Shown here: piece by piece, positions 13,690 to 20,029 of the stretch
Layout of the letters: every line of letters begins with the position of its first letter
How positions within the stretch are numbered: position 1 is the first letter of the stretch
Virus record (IMG/VR): IMGVR_UViG_3300005582_000088
Coordinates: 1-25,780 of that record
Length of the DNA stretch: 25,780 nucleotides
From: a virus
Direction: 5' to 3' (one strand)
Translations under genes and position numbers: made by a program
Notes under the pieces: model-generated
The model's input: the letters and a program-made list of their open reading frames with translations, nothing else
Database searches by the model: none
What the model was told of the DNA's origin: nothing

Positions 13690-13719
13690 AAAAAAGGCCC
13701 AGGATAGAGATCCCAGGCC
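13690..13719 (-). terminator. Rho-independent terminator after the HTH gene
   Basis: On the - strand GGCCTGGGAT-CTCT-ATCCTGGGCC folds with eight of ten pairs (one 2x2 internal loop) and is followed by a T-run at 13695-13690. It ends the transcript of the HTH gene just before regulatory module copy 1. Confidence 0.8.
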
Positions 13720-13743
13720 GGTAACAATCAATGAATGCCTAAA

Positions 13744-13992
13744 TTAAGCGTCCAAAGTGGAAAGCTTAACAGCATTAGACATACGACCACGAGTTACGTC
13801 ATACGCTTCGTTGACGATACGCTCGTTAAAATGTTTACCTGAGATAACCTCTGAGGTATAATTAGGACTAAAGCCTGTTGTTTGTGCTACTTTAGTAACA
13901 TCTCCAGTACGGAGCTTACGGTTGATACGGCTAACTTTCTGAATGTAGCTCAACTTAGTGTAGCTAGACGGGCGGTTTGTGTTGTTTTGCAT
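13744..13992 (-). CDS. HTH DNA-binding protein
   Basis: 82 residues. TGDVTKVAQTTGFSPNYTSE (29-48) followed by VISGKHFNERIVNEAY is a helix-turn-helix of the kind 'G.VxxVAxxTGxSxxYVSxVLxGxRxNxxIVxAA' common in small Bacteroidetes and phage regulators. N-terminus polar and basic. It is a monocistronic unit: promoter at 14029-14052, terminator at 13690-13719. A small single-domain HTH like this usually represses or activates phage genes. The repeated palindrome next door is a candidate target (inference). Confidence 0.8.
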   Translation of the reverse strand: MQNNTNRPSSYTKLSYIQKVSRINRKLRTGDVTKVAQTTGFSPNYTSEVISGKHFNERIVNEAYDVTRGRMSNAVKLSTLDA

Positions 13993-14028
13993 AACTGCTT
14001 GTTTTTTGTTTTTGTTAATTGATATATA

Positions 14029-14052
14029 GTAAATATAAGACTTATTTTTGAA
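14029..14052 (-). promoter_or_regulatory. Candidate promoter, TCAAAAATAAG-N-TATATTTAC
   Basis: TTCAAAAATAAGTCTTATATTTAC-type sequence (TATATTTAC at 14037-14029) 37 nt before the HTH gene's ATG. It is the best match to the consensus shared by the promoters at 8326, 8592, 13521 and 20944. Confidence 0.6.
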
Positions 14053-14100
14053 CCTGTTAACATCAATCTTTAGAGTGGCTACTTTTTTCTACTTTTTATT

Positions 14101-15042
14101 TTACTTATAAGATTCTACCTTTCTCAGTCCTGAATAGTGGCAGAGGTTTTCACTCTCTCTAATTTTTAAGAGCGTAAGCTCTTTTGCTTTAGCTTCTATC
14201 ATGACGTCTGCTTGTACACCGTACAGGTTAGGTAGGGCGTTTACATAATCAGAATGAGCCTGAGGTTTTATCTTATTATCAGATTCATGTAAAGCCTTGG
14301 ATTCTGAATAGTGTACTACAGGTTTGATTCCTTCTGGCCAAGTAGAAGCGGCAAGCCTAAGTGCATCCTCTTCTGACATAGGGTCCTTCTGACACTTATG
14401 ATGGTGATAATCAAACACTATAGGGATTTTGATTCTCTCATGTAGGAACATAAGATCCTTAACTGTATAAAGAGATTCCTTATCATCATTCTCTATAGTA
14501 AGCCTAGATCTTACAGACCGGCTAATCCTTGTAAAGTTCTCAACGAACCTCTGTAAGCATGCTGTCTTGTCTCCATGTGTACCACCCATATGAATGTTGA
14601 TCTTATTATAAGGAGTTCTAGAAAGGCCCATAAGATCCATAACCTTACCATGTAGTTCAAGGTCTTTGATGCCGTCTTCTACTACTTTATTTTTTGGACT
14701 ACTAAGAGTGGTGAATGGACCCGGATGCATACTTAGTCTTATGTTATGAAACTTAGCAAAGTTTCCAGCTTTTTTAAGTTCTTTTGCAATCTTCTTGTAG
14801 TCAGGTAGTGTCTCTAGATCAATAGTATTGCCCCAAGGTATCATGTCGCTACTCATCCTAAAGAATGATATTCCGTTCTGCCTGTTCCACTCTAAAATAT
14901 AGATAAGGTCTGATACGTTTTGAAGAGCCAATTGAGATTGATACCCAATCCCCTTTTGGTCTAGAGTGGCCTTACGCATAGTTCTATTAGTGGTTCTTCC
15001 AGGTAGTGACATACAAATACAAGCATAACCAAGATTATTCAT
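14101..15042 (-). CDS. uvsE: UV damage endonuclease UvsE (UVDE)
   Basis: 313 residues, normal family length. Conserved features: FFRMSSDMIPWG (60-71), SMHPGPFT (104-111), INIHMGGTHGDK (148-159), LTIENDD (181-187), IVFDYHHHK (208-216), VVHYSES (242-248), QAHSDY (261-266) and DVMIEAKAKE (279-288). Candidate metal ligands H106, H151, E184, D211, H214, H244, H263 and E283 are all present. UVDE cuts 5' of UV photoproducts and other lesions, starting an excision repair route independent of UvrABC. A phage copy would repair sunlight damage to its own genome, which fits an aquatic or surface habitat (inference). Leader AAATAAAAGTTATG. G+C somewhat above the neighbours. Confidence 0.93.
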   Translation of the reverse strand: MNNLGYACICMSLPGRTTNRTMRKATLDQKGIGYQSQLALQNVSDLIYILEWNRQNGISFFRMSSDMIPWGNTIDLETLPDYKKIAKELKKAGNFAKFHNIRLSMHPGPFTTLSSPKNKVVEDGIKDLELHGKVMDLMGLSRTPYNKINIHMGGTHGDKTACLQRFVENFTRISRSVRSRLTIENDDKESLYTVKDLMFLHERIKIPIVFDYHHHKCQKDPMSEEDALRLAASTWPEGIKPVVHYSESKALHESDNKIKPQAHSDYVNALPNLYGVQADVMIEAKAKELTLLKIRESENLCHYSGLRKVESYK

Positions 15043-15067
15043 AACTTTTATTTAATTACTTAGTTTT

Positions 15068-15310
15068 TTATTTTAATAAATCGTCAAGTGATATTGCTTT
15101 TGCATTCATAATCTCATACAACTTAGTTCTAGTCTCATCTAGTACATCCCACTGTTCTTGAGTTAGAGACTCATTGTACTTGGTCTGACTCCTAAGATAC
15201 TGATCCATATCCCACAGAGCAAGACACAGATCTAGAGACTTCAGCATCCTTTCGTGTTCATTTCTATCTTCTGGTTCATTAAGATCAAATTCTAATATTG
15301 CCTTTGCCAT
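15068..15310 (-). CDS. Conserved-looking small phage protein (80 aa)
   Basis: 80 residues: AKAILEFDLNEPEDRNEHER, then LCLALWDMDQYLRSQTKYNE and helical TRTKLYEIMNAKAISLDD. The pattern 'xFDL.(E/D)..(E/D)......L....LWDxDQYLRxxxKY' occurs widely in Bacteroidetes phages including crAss-like ones. All-alpha apart from the first strand. No function assigned that I know. It is spaced 6 nt from the upstream gene. Confidence 0.75.
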   Translation of the reverse strand: MAKAILEFDLNEPEDRNEHERMLKSLDLCLALWDMDQYLRSQTKYNESLTQEQWDVLDETRTKLYEIMNAKAISLDDLLK

Positions 15311-15316
15311 ATCTTA

Positions 15317-15691
15317 TTATTTTTTTCTTTTAGTTTTATTCTTAAGCCAATCCCAATCCTTAGAACCATATACAATCTCTCCCTCTTCATTAATTGCCAT
15401 CTGTATTTGACCCTTCTCAACAAGATTATTTATAATTTCTTGTGTCGCTCTAAGGCTTGCCTCCTTATAGGTGTCTAGCATATCTCTTTCGTATAACCTG
15501 TAGTCATCAGCCTCTCCTTTAATGTAGAGAGAGTACCTCTCATTACAGGTCTTCCTTATCTCCTCAGCCCAGTACTTAATCAAATCCTCATGAAGTTCCT
15601 CATTTAAATCATCTGATGCTATTAGGTTATTAATCAAAATATCTGCATACTCGTCACCTGATCCAATACTGTAGTCTTCAAAATCTTTCAT
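15317..15691 (-). CDS. Hypothetical protein (124 aa)
   Basis: 124 residues, acidic and helical at first (DDLNEELHEDLIKYWAEEI), with a C-terminal beta hairpin (MAINEEGEIVYGSKDWDW) and a basic end. Start overlaps the DUF6165 gene's stop (ATGA), so translation is coupled. No family recognised. Confidence 0.65.
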   Translation of the reverse strand: MKDFEDYSIGSGDEYADILINNLIASDDLNEELHEDLIKYWAEEIRKTCNERYSLYIKGEADDYRLYERDMLDTYKEASLRATQEIINNLVEKGQIQMAINEEGEIVYGSKDWDWLKNKTKRKK

Positions 15692-16068
15692 TTGTATTCT
15701 TTATATGATTTTTCTTCAATTAGATTAGAACCTGTTAAAAGATTAATCTCCTTTTTGATCTCTGCTCTTCTATCATTTGTAATATACACAAGTCTGGCGA
15801 GTTGAATAAATCTCCCTTCAAAGTGCTGTCTTTTTTCGTACTCACGAATTTCATCCTCAATTTCCCACAGCTCTTCATTAACTTTAATGAGCTCAAGATA
15901 CTTAGAGTAGACCTCCTCCTCTTCTGTAAGCTCATCAGCTATAGGAAGTAATACATCTATTTCCTTTTGGATGTTTCTTATTTTATCCTCGTCTTCTATC
16001 CTAAACCCTTTAATCATTAGGATACTAAACTTATCTAGAATCTCAGCATTAGATACTTCAATCTTCAT
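15688..16068 (-). CDS. DUF6165 protein
   Basis: 126 residues from ATG 16068; the ATG at 16101 would overlap the microprotein upstream and loses the usual MKIEVSNxEILDK opening. IEVSNAEILDKFSILMIKGF opens the family. LWEIEDEIREYEKRQHFEGR, then FIQLARLVYITNDRRAEIKK and EINLLTGSNLIEEKSYKEYK form a long C-terminal helical part. I know this as DUF6165, whose bacterial members lie among glycosyltransferase and surface-polysaccharide genes. In this window it lies over 12 kb from the glycosyltransferases. Family call strong, role unknown. Confidence 0.85.
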   Translation of the reverse strand: MKIEVSNAEILDKFSILMIKGFRIEDEDKIRNIQKEIDVLLPIADELTEEEEVYSKYLELIKVNEELWEIEDEIREYEKRQHFEGRFIQLARLVYITNDRRAEIKKEINLLTGSNLIEEKSYKEYK

Positions 16069-16075
16069 AGTAATA

Positions 16076-16237
16076 TTATTTTGCAAATGTGTAAATAGCA
16101 TTTGCCAAGAAGAGGCCCAAACTTATAGATGAGAAGACAATCTTTATTGCCACTCCTCCCCACTTCTTACTTGGCCATACTAAATTTAATATTAGAAAAA
16201 AAAAACCTAAGACCATAACTACTGTACTTGGATTCAT
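16076..16237 (-). CDS. Two-helix membrane microprotein (53 aa)
   Basis: 53 residues: NPSTVVMVLGFFFLILNLVW, a short basic loop PSKKWGG, and VAIKIVFSSISLGLFLANAI. Two membrane helices joined by a positively charged loop, so both ends should face outward if the loop stays inside. It has its own TATATTTG promoter box, an A-rich leader and no overlap with neighbours. It resembles a phage hairpin-type membrane effector or small holin in topology only. Confidence 0.6.
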   Translation of the reverse strand: MNPSTVVMVLGFFFLILNLVWPSKKWGGVAIKIVFSSISLGLFLANAIYTFAK

Positions 16238-16259
16238 ATTCTATTTTTTTTTGTTTATA

Positions 16260-16275
16260 CAAATATAAGCCTTTC
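16260..16275 (-). promoter_or_regulatory. Candidate promoter, TATATTTG box
   Basis: AAAGGCTTATATTTGTATAAAC on the - strand, TATATTTG at 16267-16260, exactly the Bacteroidetes TAnnTTTG type, 23 nt before the ATG at 16237. Upstream AT-rich sequence lacks TCAAAAATA. Confidence 0.5.
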
Positions 16276-16345
16276 TTTTTATAGGGCTATTAATTAAAAT
16301 TGGAGTAGCCATGTTTCCAATTCATATATATATTTATGATATTTT

Positions 16346-16376
16346 TTAGGCCCTCGCGGAATGAGCCCCCGCCCGT
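16346..16376. other. GC-rich patch of unknown role
   Basis: AGGCCCTCGCGGAATGAGCC then CCCGCCCGTCG stands out in AT-rich intergenic DNA. On the - strand GCGG...CCGC and GGC...GCC pairings give only short, competing stems, and an A-run follows on the - strand where a terminator would need T. It lies after the stop of the gene at 16392 and before the promoter at 16260, so it may end that transcript, but I cannot show this. Confidence 0.35.
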
Positions 16377-16391
16377 CGTGTTTTCTTTTTG

Positions 16392-16529
16392 CTATTCCTC
16401 TATCGTATCATCATTTAAATCATCTTGGAATGATCTAATCTTTTGTAAATCTTTAACTATTTGATGATCATACACCATCTTAAATACTCCTGCTCCTAAT
16501 AAGATTACAAATATAATTGCTCCAATCAT
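16392..16529 (-). CDS. Membrane-anchored microprotein (45 aa)
   Basis: 45 residues: MIGAIIFVILLGAGVFKMVY, then a polar acidic tail (DHQIVKDLQKIRSFQDDLND). One N-terminal membrane helix and a cytoplasmic or periplasmic helix. Start overlaps the upstream stop (ATGA), supporting co-translation. No family recognised. Confidence 0.6.
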   Translation of the reverse strand: MIGAIIFVILLGAGVFKMVYDHQIVKDLQKIRSFQDDLNDDTIEE

Positions 16530-16792
16530 AAAACTTTATTTTTTTGTTGTTTAATAAATATATCATATTCTATCCAATGAGATTTATCTTCCACTCCTGT
16601 GAATTCCCAATCAGGAAAATATAATATAGTCTTTCCTTCTTTATCTTTTGCTATTGCTGTAAAACCGAATCCTTCGCAAATATAAGTAACATAGTGATCA
16701 TCTTTTAATTCACTTGCTATTTCCTCTATATCAAAATCGTGAGGCATCTCAGGATCATTTAATTCGCACCATTGTTTGCTAAAGTCTGCCAT
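16526..16792 (-). CDS. Conserved-looking small phage protein (88 aa)
   Basis: 88 residues: DFSKQWCELNDPEMPHDFDI, EEIASELKDDHYVTYICEGF, then GFTAIAKDKEGKTILYFPDW. The opening is a highly specific sequence I recall from hypothetical proteins in Bacteroidetes phages. Acidic, mixed alpha-beta. Its stop overlaps the following start (ATGA). Function unknown. Confidence 0.7.
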   Translation of the reverse strand: MADFSKQWCELNDPEMPHDFDIEEIASELKDDHYVTYICEGFGFTAIAKDKEGKTILYFPDWEFTGVEDKSHWIEYDIFIKQQKNKVL

Positions 16793-16796
16793 ATAG

Positions 16797-16988
16797 TTAT
16801 ATATTTTCTCCTGTAATTTGATATGCTTCCCAAAGATTTTTCATAGCTCTATCTATAGATTTCTGTATCTTATCATTTGCTGCCGGATGGTTGTAACAAT
16901 ATTCATCTAGATTTCCCATAATGATTGATAGTCTGTCTGCTAATTCAAAATAGTGTCCCGTACTTAAATCTTTATAGTCCTCTTCCAT
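16797..16988 (-). CDS. Conserved-looking small phage protein (63 aa)
   Basis: 63 residues: LSTGHYFELADRLSIIMGNL, DEYCYNHPAANDKIQKSID, then AMKNLWEAYQITG. The 'HY.ELADRL..IM..LD....NHPxxxxxxKIxxxIxxAxxxLWEAYQ' pattern is one I know from Bacteroidetes phage genomes, all-helical, no known activity. It is 4 nt upstream of the 88-residue gene. Confidence 0.7.
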   Translation of the reverse strand: MEEDYKDLSTGHYFELADRLSIIMGNLDEYCYNHPAANDKIQKSIDRAMKNLWEAYQITGENI

Positions 16989-16995
16989 ATTCTAT

Positions 16996-17160
16996 TTATT
17001 TTATATTTAAATACATTTTTGTTTTAGATAGTTTATTAACTTCTTCAATTAACTTATTGATAGTATTCTTCCACTCTTGATATTCTTTTTTCTTTCTTTT
17101 ATCAGGTACGTCAGTGAACATTTCTTCTATCCTATCAACTATATCAACTACATGTGCCAT
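16996..17160 (-). CDS. Hypothetical helical protein (54 aa)
   Basis: 54 residues from ATG 17160, which overlaps the upstream stop (TAATG); a longer start at 17220 would run through the neighbour. MAHVVDIVDRIEEMFTDVPD then basic helices (KRKKKEYQEWKNTINKLIEE). Likely a short coiled coil. No family recognised. Confidence 0.55.
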   Translation of the reverse strand: MAHVVDIVDRIEEMFTDVPDKRKKKEYQEWKNTINKLIEEVNKLSKTKMYLNIK

Positions 17161-17432
17161 TAGAAACGATTTGCAATTTTTATAATAAGCTCCTCTTCTT
17201 CTTGAGTAAGCATATTCCATTTGTTCTTGAGTTTATGAATTGCTGTAACATAAAAAAATTCTGGTGGAGAAAGAAGTCCGTATTGGTAAACTCCTCTGCA
17301 ATATTCGTTTAAGCATCCGTCTTCTATTAGAGCGTCAATAAGTCTATTCTTAGAGTACTCATTACACCCTTCAACATAATCTTCCGGATCTATTGACATT
17401 TCTACTTCTACGTCTTCTTTAAATGTTGGCAT
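17160..17432 (-). CDS. Hypothetical phage protein (90 aa)
   Basis: 90 residues. MPTFKEDVEVEMSIDPEDYV, then NRLIDALIEDGCLNEY and LTQEEEELIIKIANRF. The 'IDPEDYVxxCxxxEIxxLIxxLxxxG' part resembles other small phage proteins where Asp/Glu-rich N-termini precede two helices. Three Cys (C23, C40, C45). Function unknown. Overlaps the next gene by one base. Confidence 0.65.
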   Translation of the reverse strand: MPTFKEDVEVEMSIDPEDYVEGCNEYSKNRLIDALIEDGCLNEYCRGVYQYGLLSPPEFFYVTAIHKLKNKWNMLTQEEEELIIKIANRF

Positions 17433-17438
17433 AACTCT

Positions 17439-17732
17439 TTATATTTTTTCTTCTTTATTATAAAATGTACTATCAGATATTTTTAATCCACAATATAAAT
17501 CTAACATTCTTATTTCAAGATCAGCTAAGTAATTGTTATAACGTTTTTTCTTTTTTAACAATTTAATACCCCAATCTTTCCACTCTTTATTTTGATCTTC
17601 AGTCATTGTATATTCTTGGAACCAATTATCAGTTCTACCTTCAACATCTTCAAATTTAAGAGGATGGCCGGCAATTTCAAACATCTTATCAATTAATTCT
17701 TTTATTATTAATTTCTTTTTGTTCTCTTTCAT
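17439..17732 (-). CDS. Conserved-looking small phage protein (97 aa)
   Basis: 97 residues: LIIKELIDKMFEIAGHPLKF, EDVEGRTDNWFQEYTMTEDQ, then NKEWKDWGIKLLKKKKRYNN. The 'DKMFEIAGH..xYxDxxGRxDxWxxxxTMTxEQxxEWxxWGxxxLxKK' outline is one I know from many Bacteroidetes phages. Helical, basic middle, unknown function. Five nt downstream of the metallophosphoesterase. Confidence 0.7.
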   Translation of the reverse strand: MKENKKKLIIKELIDKMFEIAGHPLKFEDVEGRTDNWFQEYTMTEDQNKEWKDWGIKLLKKKKRYNNYLADLEIRMLDLYCGLKISDSTFYNKEEKI

Positions 17733-17737
17733 ACCAT

Positions 17738-18502
17738 TTATTTTACTGAATTGGTTCTTATTATACCGTCTTCTATTACTAGGTATTCTCCTGATGTGCC
17801 CATTGTGTCAATGAAGTAATATCTACCACCAGTGAATTTATCACTACCGTCTAAATCAATTCGTTTCATTCCTGTATGCCCTACAATTTGGATATAATCT
17901 TTCTTTAATCCTTTCTCATGTTTCTTATTAGAAGACATTAAAGATCTAGGTCTAATCCAAATAGGAGTTTGTGTTGAATTATCGCCGTAAGCATCAAATC
18001 CATTAAATTCAAATGCTTTAGGTTTATACCTAAACAATTCATTTAGGTCAACCACAACTATTTCTTTAGACCAACCATCTTTTCCAAACACTTGATCCAT
18101 AAACACAGGACTTACACCAGCGTGAGTAAATAGGAATTCTCCAAAGCCGTAAGCCATTTGTAGATGGTGTCTATTCTCATCTACGACTTGAGTAATTGAA
18201 GGTGCTATTTTATTTTGATACCCACTAGTACCTGTATACCCGATTTCGGGAAAGTAATGATGATCATGGTTACCAATCAACAATACAACTTCGGTCTTAC
18301 GTTGATTATCTTTACCATCATTTGTAAATGATGTTTCTTTATAATCTATGATCTCTTTAAAGTTATGTATCTGTTCTACTCCAGAAATATCAAATGAATC
18401 AAAGTAGTCTCCGATGAATATAACTCTGTCAGGGTTTTCTTGATGTACTGCTAATTTCCAATTAGATCTCCCGTGGGTGTCTCCTATTACTAATGTACGC
18501 AT
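17738..18502 (-). CDS. Metallophosphoesterase (calcineurin-like)
   Basis: 254 residues with the full metal-binding signature: GDTHG (7-11), GDYFD (31-35), GNHD (77-80), THAGV (126-130) and GHT (208-210). These are the five blocks of the PPP/metallophosphoesterase fold, whose two metals are held by D8, H10, D32, N78, H127 and H209. The order and size fit Ser/Thr protein phosphatase or Ap4A-hydrolase-like enzymes. A phage copy may reverse host kinase marks or clear nucleotides such as Ap4A; the substrate cannot be told. Upstream of a run of small genes, probably one operon. Confidence 0.9.
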   Translation of the reverse strand: MRTLVIGDTHGRSNWKLAVHQENPDRVIFIGDYFDSFDISGVEQIHNFKEIIDYKETSFTNDGKDNQRKTEVVLLIGNHDHHYFPEIGYTGTSGYQNKIAPSITQVVDENRHHLQMAYGFGEFLFTHAGVSPVFMDQVFGKDGWSKEIVVVDLNELFRYKPKAFEFNGFDAYGDNSTQTPIWIRPRSLMSSNKKHEKGLKKDYIQIVGHTGMKRIDLDGSDKFTGGRYYFIDTMGTSGEYLVIEDGIIRTNSVK

Positions 18503-18539
18503 AATACAAATTTAATTCTATTTTATAGAACAATATAAT

Positions 18540-18881
18540 TTATTTCCAAAGTACTTGAATAAGTATGATGACTATACTAAGAAGTATACACACTCCGGTT
18601 TTTGGATTGATTCCCTCTTTAAATAGAACCCAACTAAGAATACTAAATACTATAACTCCAATACCGAATCCAATTATTCTAGAAGGCCATTGTTGTCCAT
18701 CAAATGCACTAATAAAATAATATACACTCTTCATGAATGACCAACTAATAGGAAGGCCTAAAAACATAAGTGCTATACTGTATTTATCAATCCATCCCCA
18801 TTTAATACCTGCTTGTAATTGGATAAATGACAATAACTGTCCTACAATTCCCCATAAAACTCCTAAAACAAAATTATTCAT
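18540..18881 (-). CDS. Four-helix membrane protein, DMT/EamA-half-like
   Basis: 113 residues from ATG 18881, which has a good A-rich leader; the ATG at 18899 is less likely. Membrane helices near 4-22, 36-58, 68-86 and 94-112. Motifs such as WPSRIIGFGIGVIVFSILSW and FKEGINPKTGVCILLSIVII resemble the second half of small drug/metabolite-transporter proteins. It probably sits in the host inner membrane. Transport of a solute, as a dimer, is a family-based guess. Confidence 0.7.
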   Translation of the reverse strand: MNNFVLGVLWGIVGQLLSFIQLQAGIKWGWIDKYSIALMFLGLPISWSFMKSVYYFISAFDGQQWPSRIIGFGIGVIVFSILSWVLFKEGINPKTGVCILLSIVIILIQVLWK

Positions 18882-18905
18882 AACCATTTTTTTATTCATA
18901 GAACT

Positions 18906-19001
18906 CTAATACATTCCTAAAGTGTCTTTTACAACTCTAAGAATATTTTGACTCGTCTCTCCTTGACTTAAAAGATTTTCAATTGCCCCAAGAAGTTGAT
19001 C
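18906..19001 (-). other. In-frame ORF continuation after TAA (possible readthrough or broken gene)
   Basis: Directly after the TAA of the 97-residue gene the same frame continues 31 codons to a TAG: DQLLGAIENLLSQGETSQNI then LRVVKDTLGMY. This looks like real protein (amphipathic helices), but has no ATG start of its own in frame before residue 30. It could be a readthrough extension, a C-terminal part lost by a nonsense change, or a sequence error. Confidence 0.5.
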
Positions 19002-19295
19002 TTATTCATTAAGATCTATTTCTTCTTTTATTGGCATTGTAAGATCTGAGGACATATTGCCGCCAACTTCTTCTACTTGGTTTTTATGTAAAAGTTCATA
19101 CACTTCTTTCTTAATTTCTTTAAGAGCATCCATATATTCTTTTAGTTTTTGTTTTTCATCTGGAGTAAGTTCTGAAAGTCTTTCTTTCATAGTCTTCTTT
19201 CCTTTTACAGGAACTACTTCTTGAACTTCTGGCATTTCATCTTCCATTAAAGCTAAGATCTTCTTACTGTACGATACTGGGTCTACATAATTCAT
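19002..19295 (-). CDS. Hypothetical coiled-coil protein (97 aa), possibly truncated
   Basis: 97 residues. NYVDPVSYSKKILALMEDEM, then LSELTPDEKQKLKEYMDALK and EIKKEVYELLHKNQVEE, mostly helix with a short basic KGKKTMKER stretch. The stop TAA at 19004-19002 is followed by 31 further in-frame coding-like codons, so the ancestral or extended protein would be 129 residues. No family recognised. Confidence 0.65.
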   Translation of the reverse strand: MNYVDPVSYSKKILALMEDEMPEVQEVVPVKGKKTMKERLSELTPDEKQKLKEYMDALKEIKKEVYELLHKNQVEEVGGNMSSDLTMPIKEEIDLNE

Positions 19296-19306
19296 TTGAT
19301 TCTTTT

Positions 19307-19513
19307 TTAATAAATATTGCTTAAGCTAACAAGTCGTTTGCCAAGCTCAGGATCTTTGATAACATGAACTTCGAAGTCATTCTTAGATCCCGCTGCTACA
19401 ATACCTGTATATCGCGTAGATGTTGAATGATCTACACAAGTAGTTTGATACCCTAATTTAACACGGGCTTCTGGTATTAATTTTTGACATACAATGCAAT
19501 ACTTTTTATTCAT
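19307..19513 (-). CDS. Small Cys-rich protein, possible zinc-binding
   Basis: 68 residues. KYCIVCQKLIPEARVKLGYQ then TTCVDHS gives C6, C9, C26 and H29, a CxxC...CxxH arrangement fit for one zinc. VIKDPELGKRLVSLSN follows. The CxxCxxxIPExRxxLGYxxTCVxHS outline is known to me from phage hypothetical proteins, weakly like TraR/DksA zinc fingers. Function unknown. Confidence 0.7.
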   Translation of the reverse strand: MNKKYCIVCQKLIPEARVKLGYQTTCVDHSTSTRYTGIVAAGSKNDFEVHVIKDPELGKRLVSLSNIY

Positions 19514-19528
19514 AATTTTTATTTTATA

Positions 19529-20008
19529 TTACCAACTAGATGAATAATAAATGTCTCCTTCCAAATAAGAACCTCCATCAAGATCCTGTTCAAATAAAGA
19601 TTCAATAATCTTTACAGTATTTTCAAGATCTTTAAAATAGTCTAGATCATAGTTTGTGCTACCAAAGAAAAACCCGCTTTGCACAGGTAGTAATACGCTA
19701 GCCTTACCAGGATCTTTGTCTAGTATTAGTTTACAGGTCTCCAATAGATTTGCTAATTGATCCTCTTTAACTTCATACTCTCCACAATTATCTACGCCGT
19801 TTTGTACATTATCTACGAACCACTTGTGAATTTGGTTTGCCTTTCTCCAATATCCTACTTCCTCTACAACATATTTAATTCTATCATTTTTAATACTAGG
19901 ATGATGTTCTCCACCTTTAGTGACAACTATACTATCTTTTTTATCTTCATTGATATAATCTTCTGTATGGAGAAATGTCTTACGATATAAATACATGTCT
20001 AGTCCCAT
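19529..20008 (-). CDS. Conserved 'MGLDMYLYRK' protein
   Basis: 159 residues. MGLDMYLYRKTFLH opens a family I know from many phages and bacteria, with VEEVGYWRKANQIHKWFVDN, VDNCGEYEVKEDQLANLLET, and LLPVQSGFFFGSTNYDLDYF following in the usual order. No catalytic residues are established to my knowledge, though the Cys, His and Tyr pattern is strongly conserved. Leader AAAATAAAAGTTATG. Good family call, no function. Confidence 0.8.
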   Translation of the reverse strand: MGLDMYLYRKTFLHTEDYINEDKKDSIVVTKGGEHHPSIKNDRIKYVVEEVGYWRKANQIHKWFVDNVQNGVDNCGEYEVKEDQLANLLETCKLILDKDPGKASVLLPVQSGFFFGSTNYDLDYFKDLENTVKIIESLFEQDLDGGSYLEGDIYYSSSW

Positions 20009-20029
20009 AACTTTTATTTTATTTTGTTT

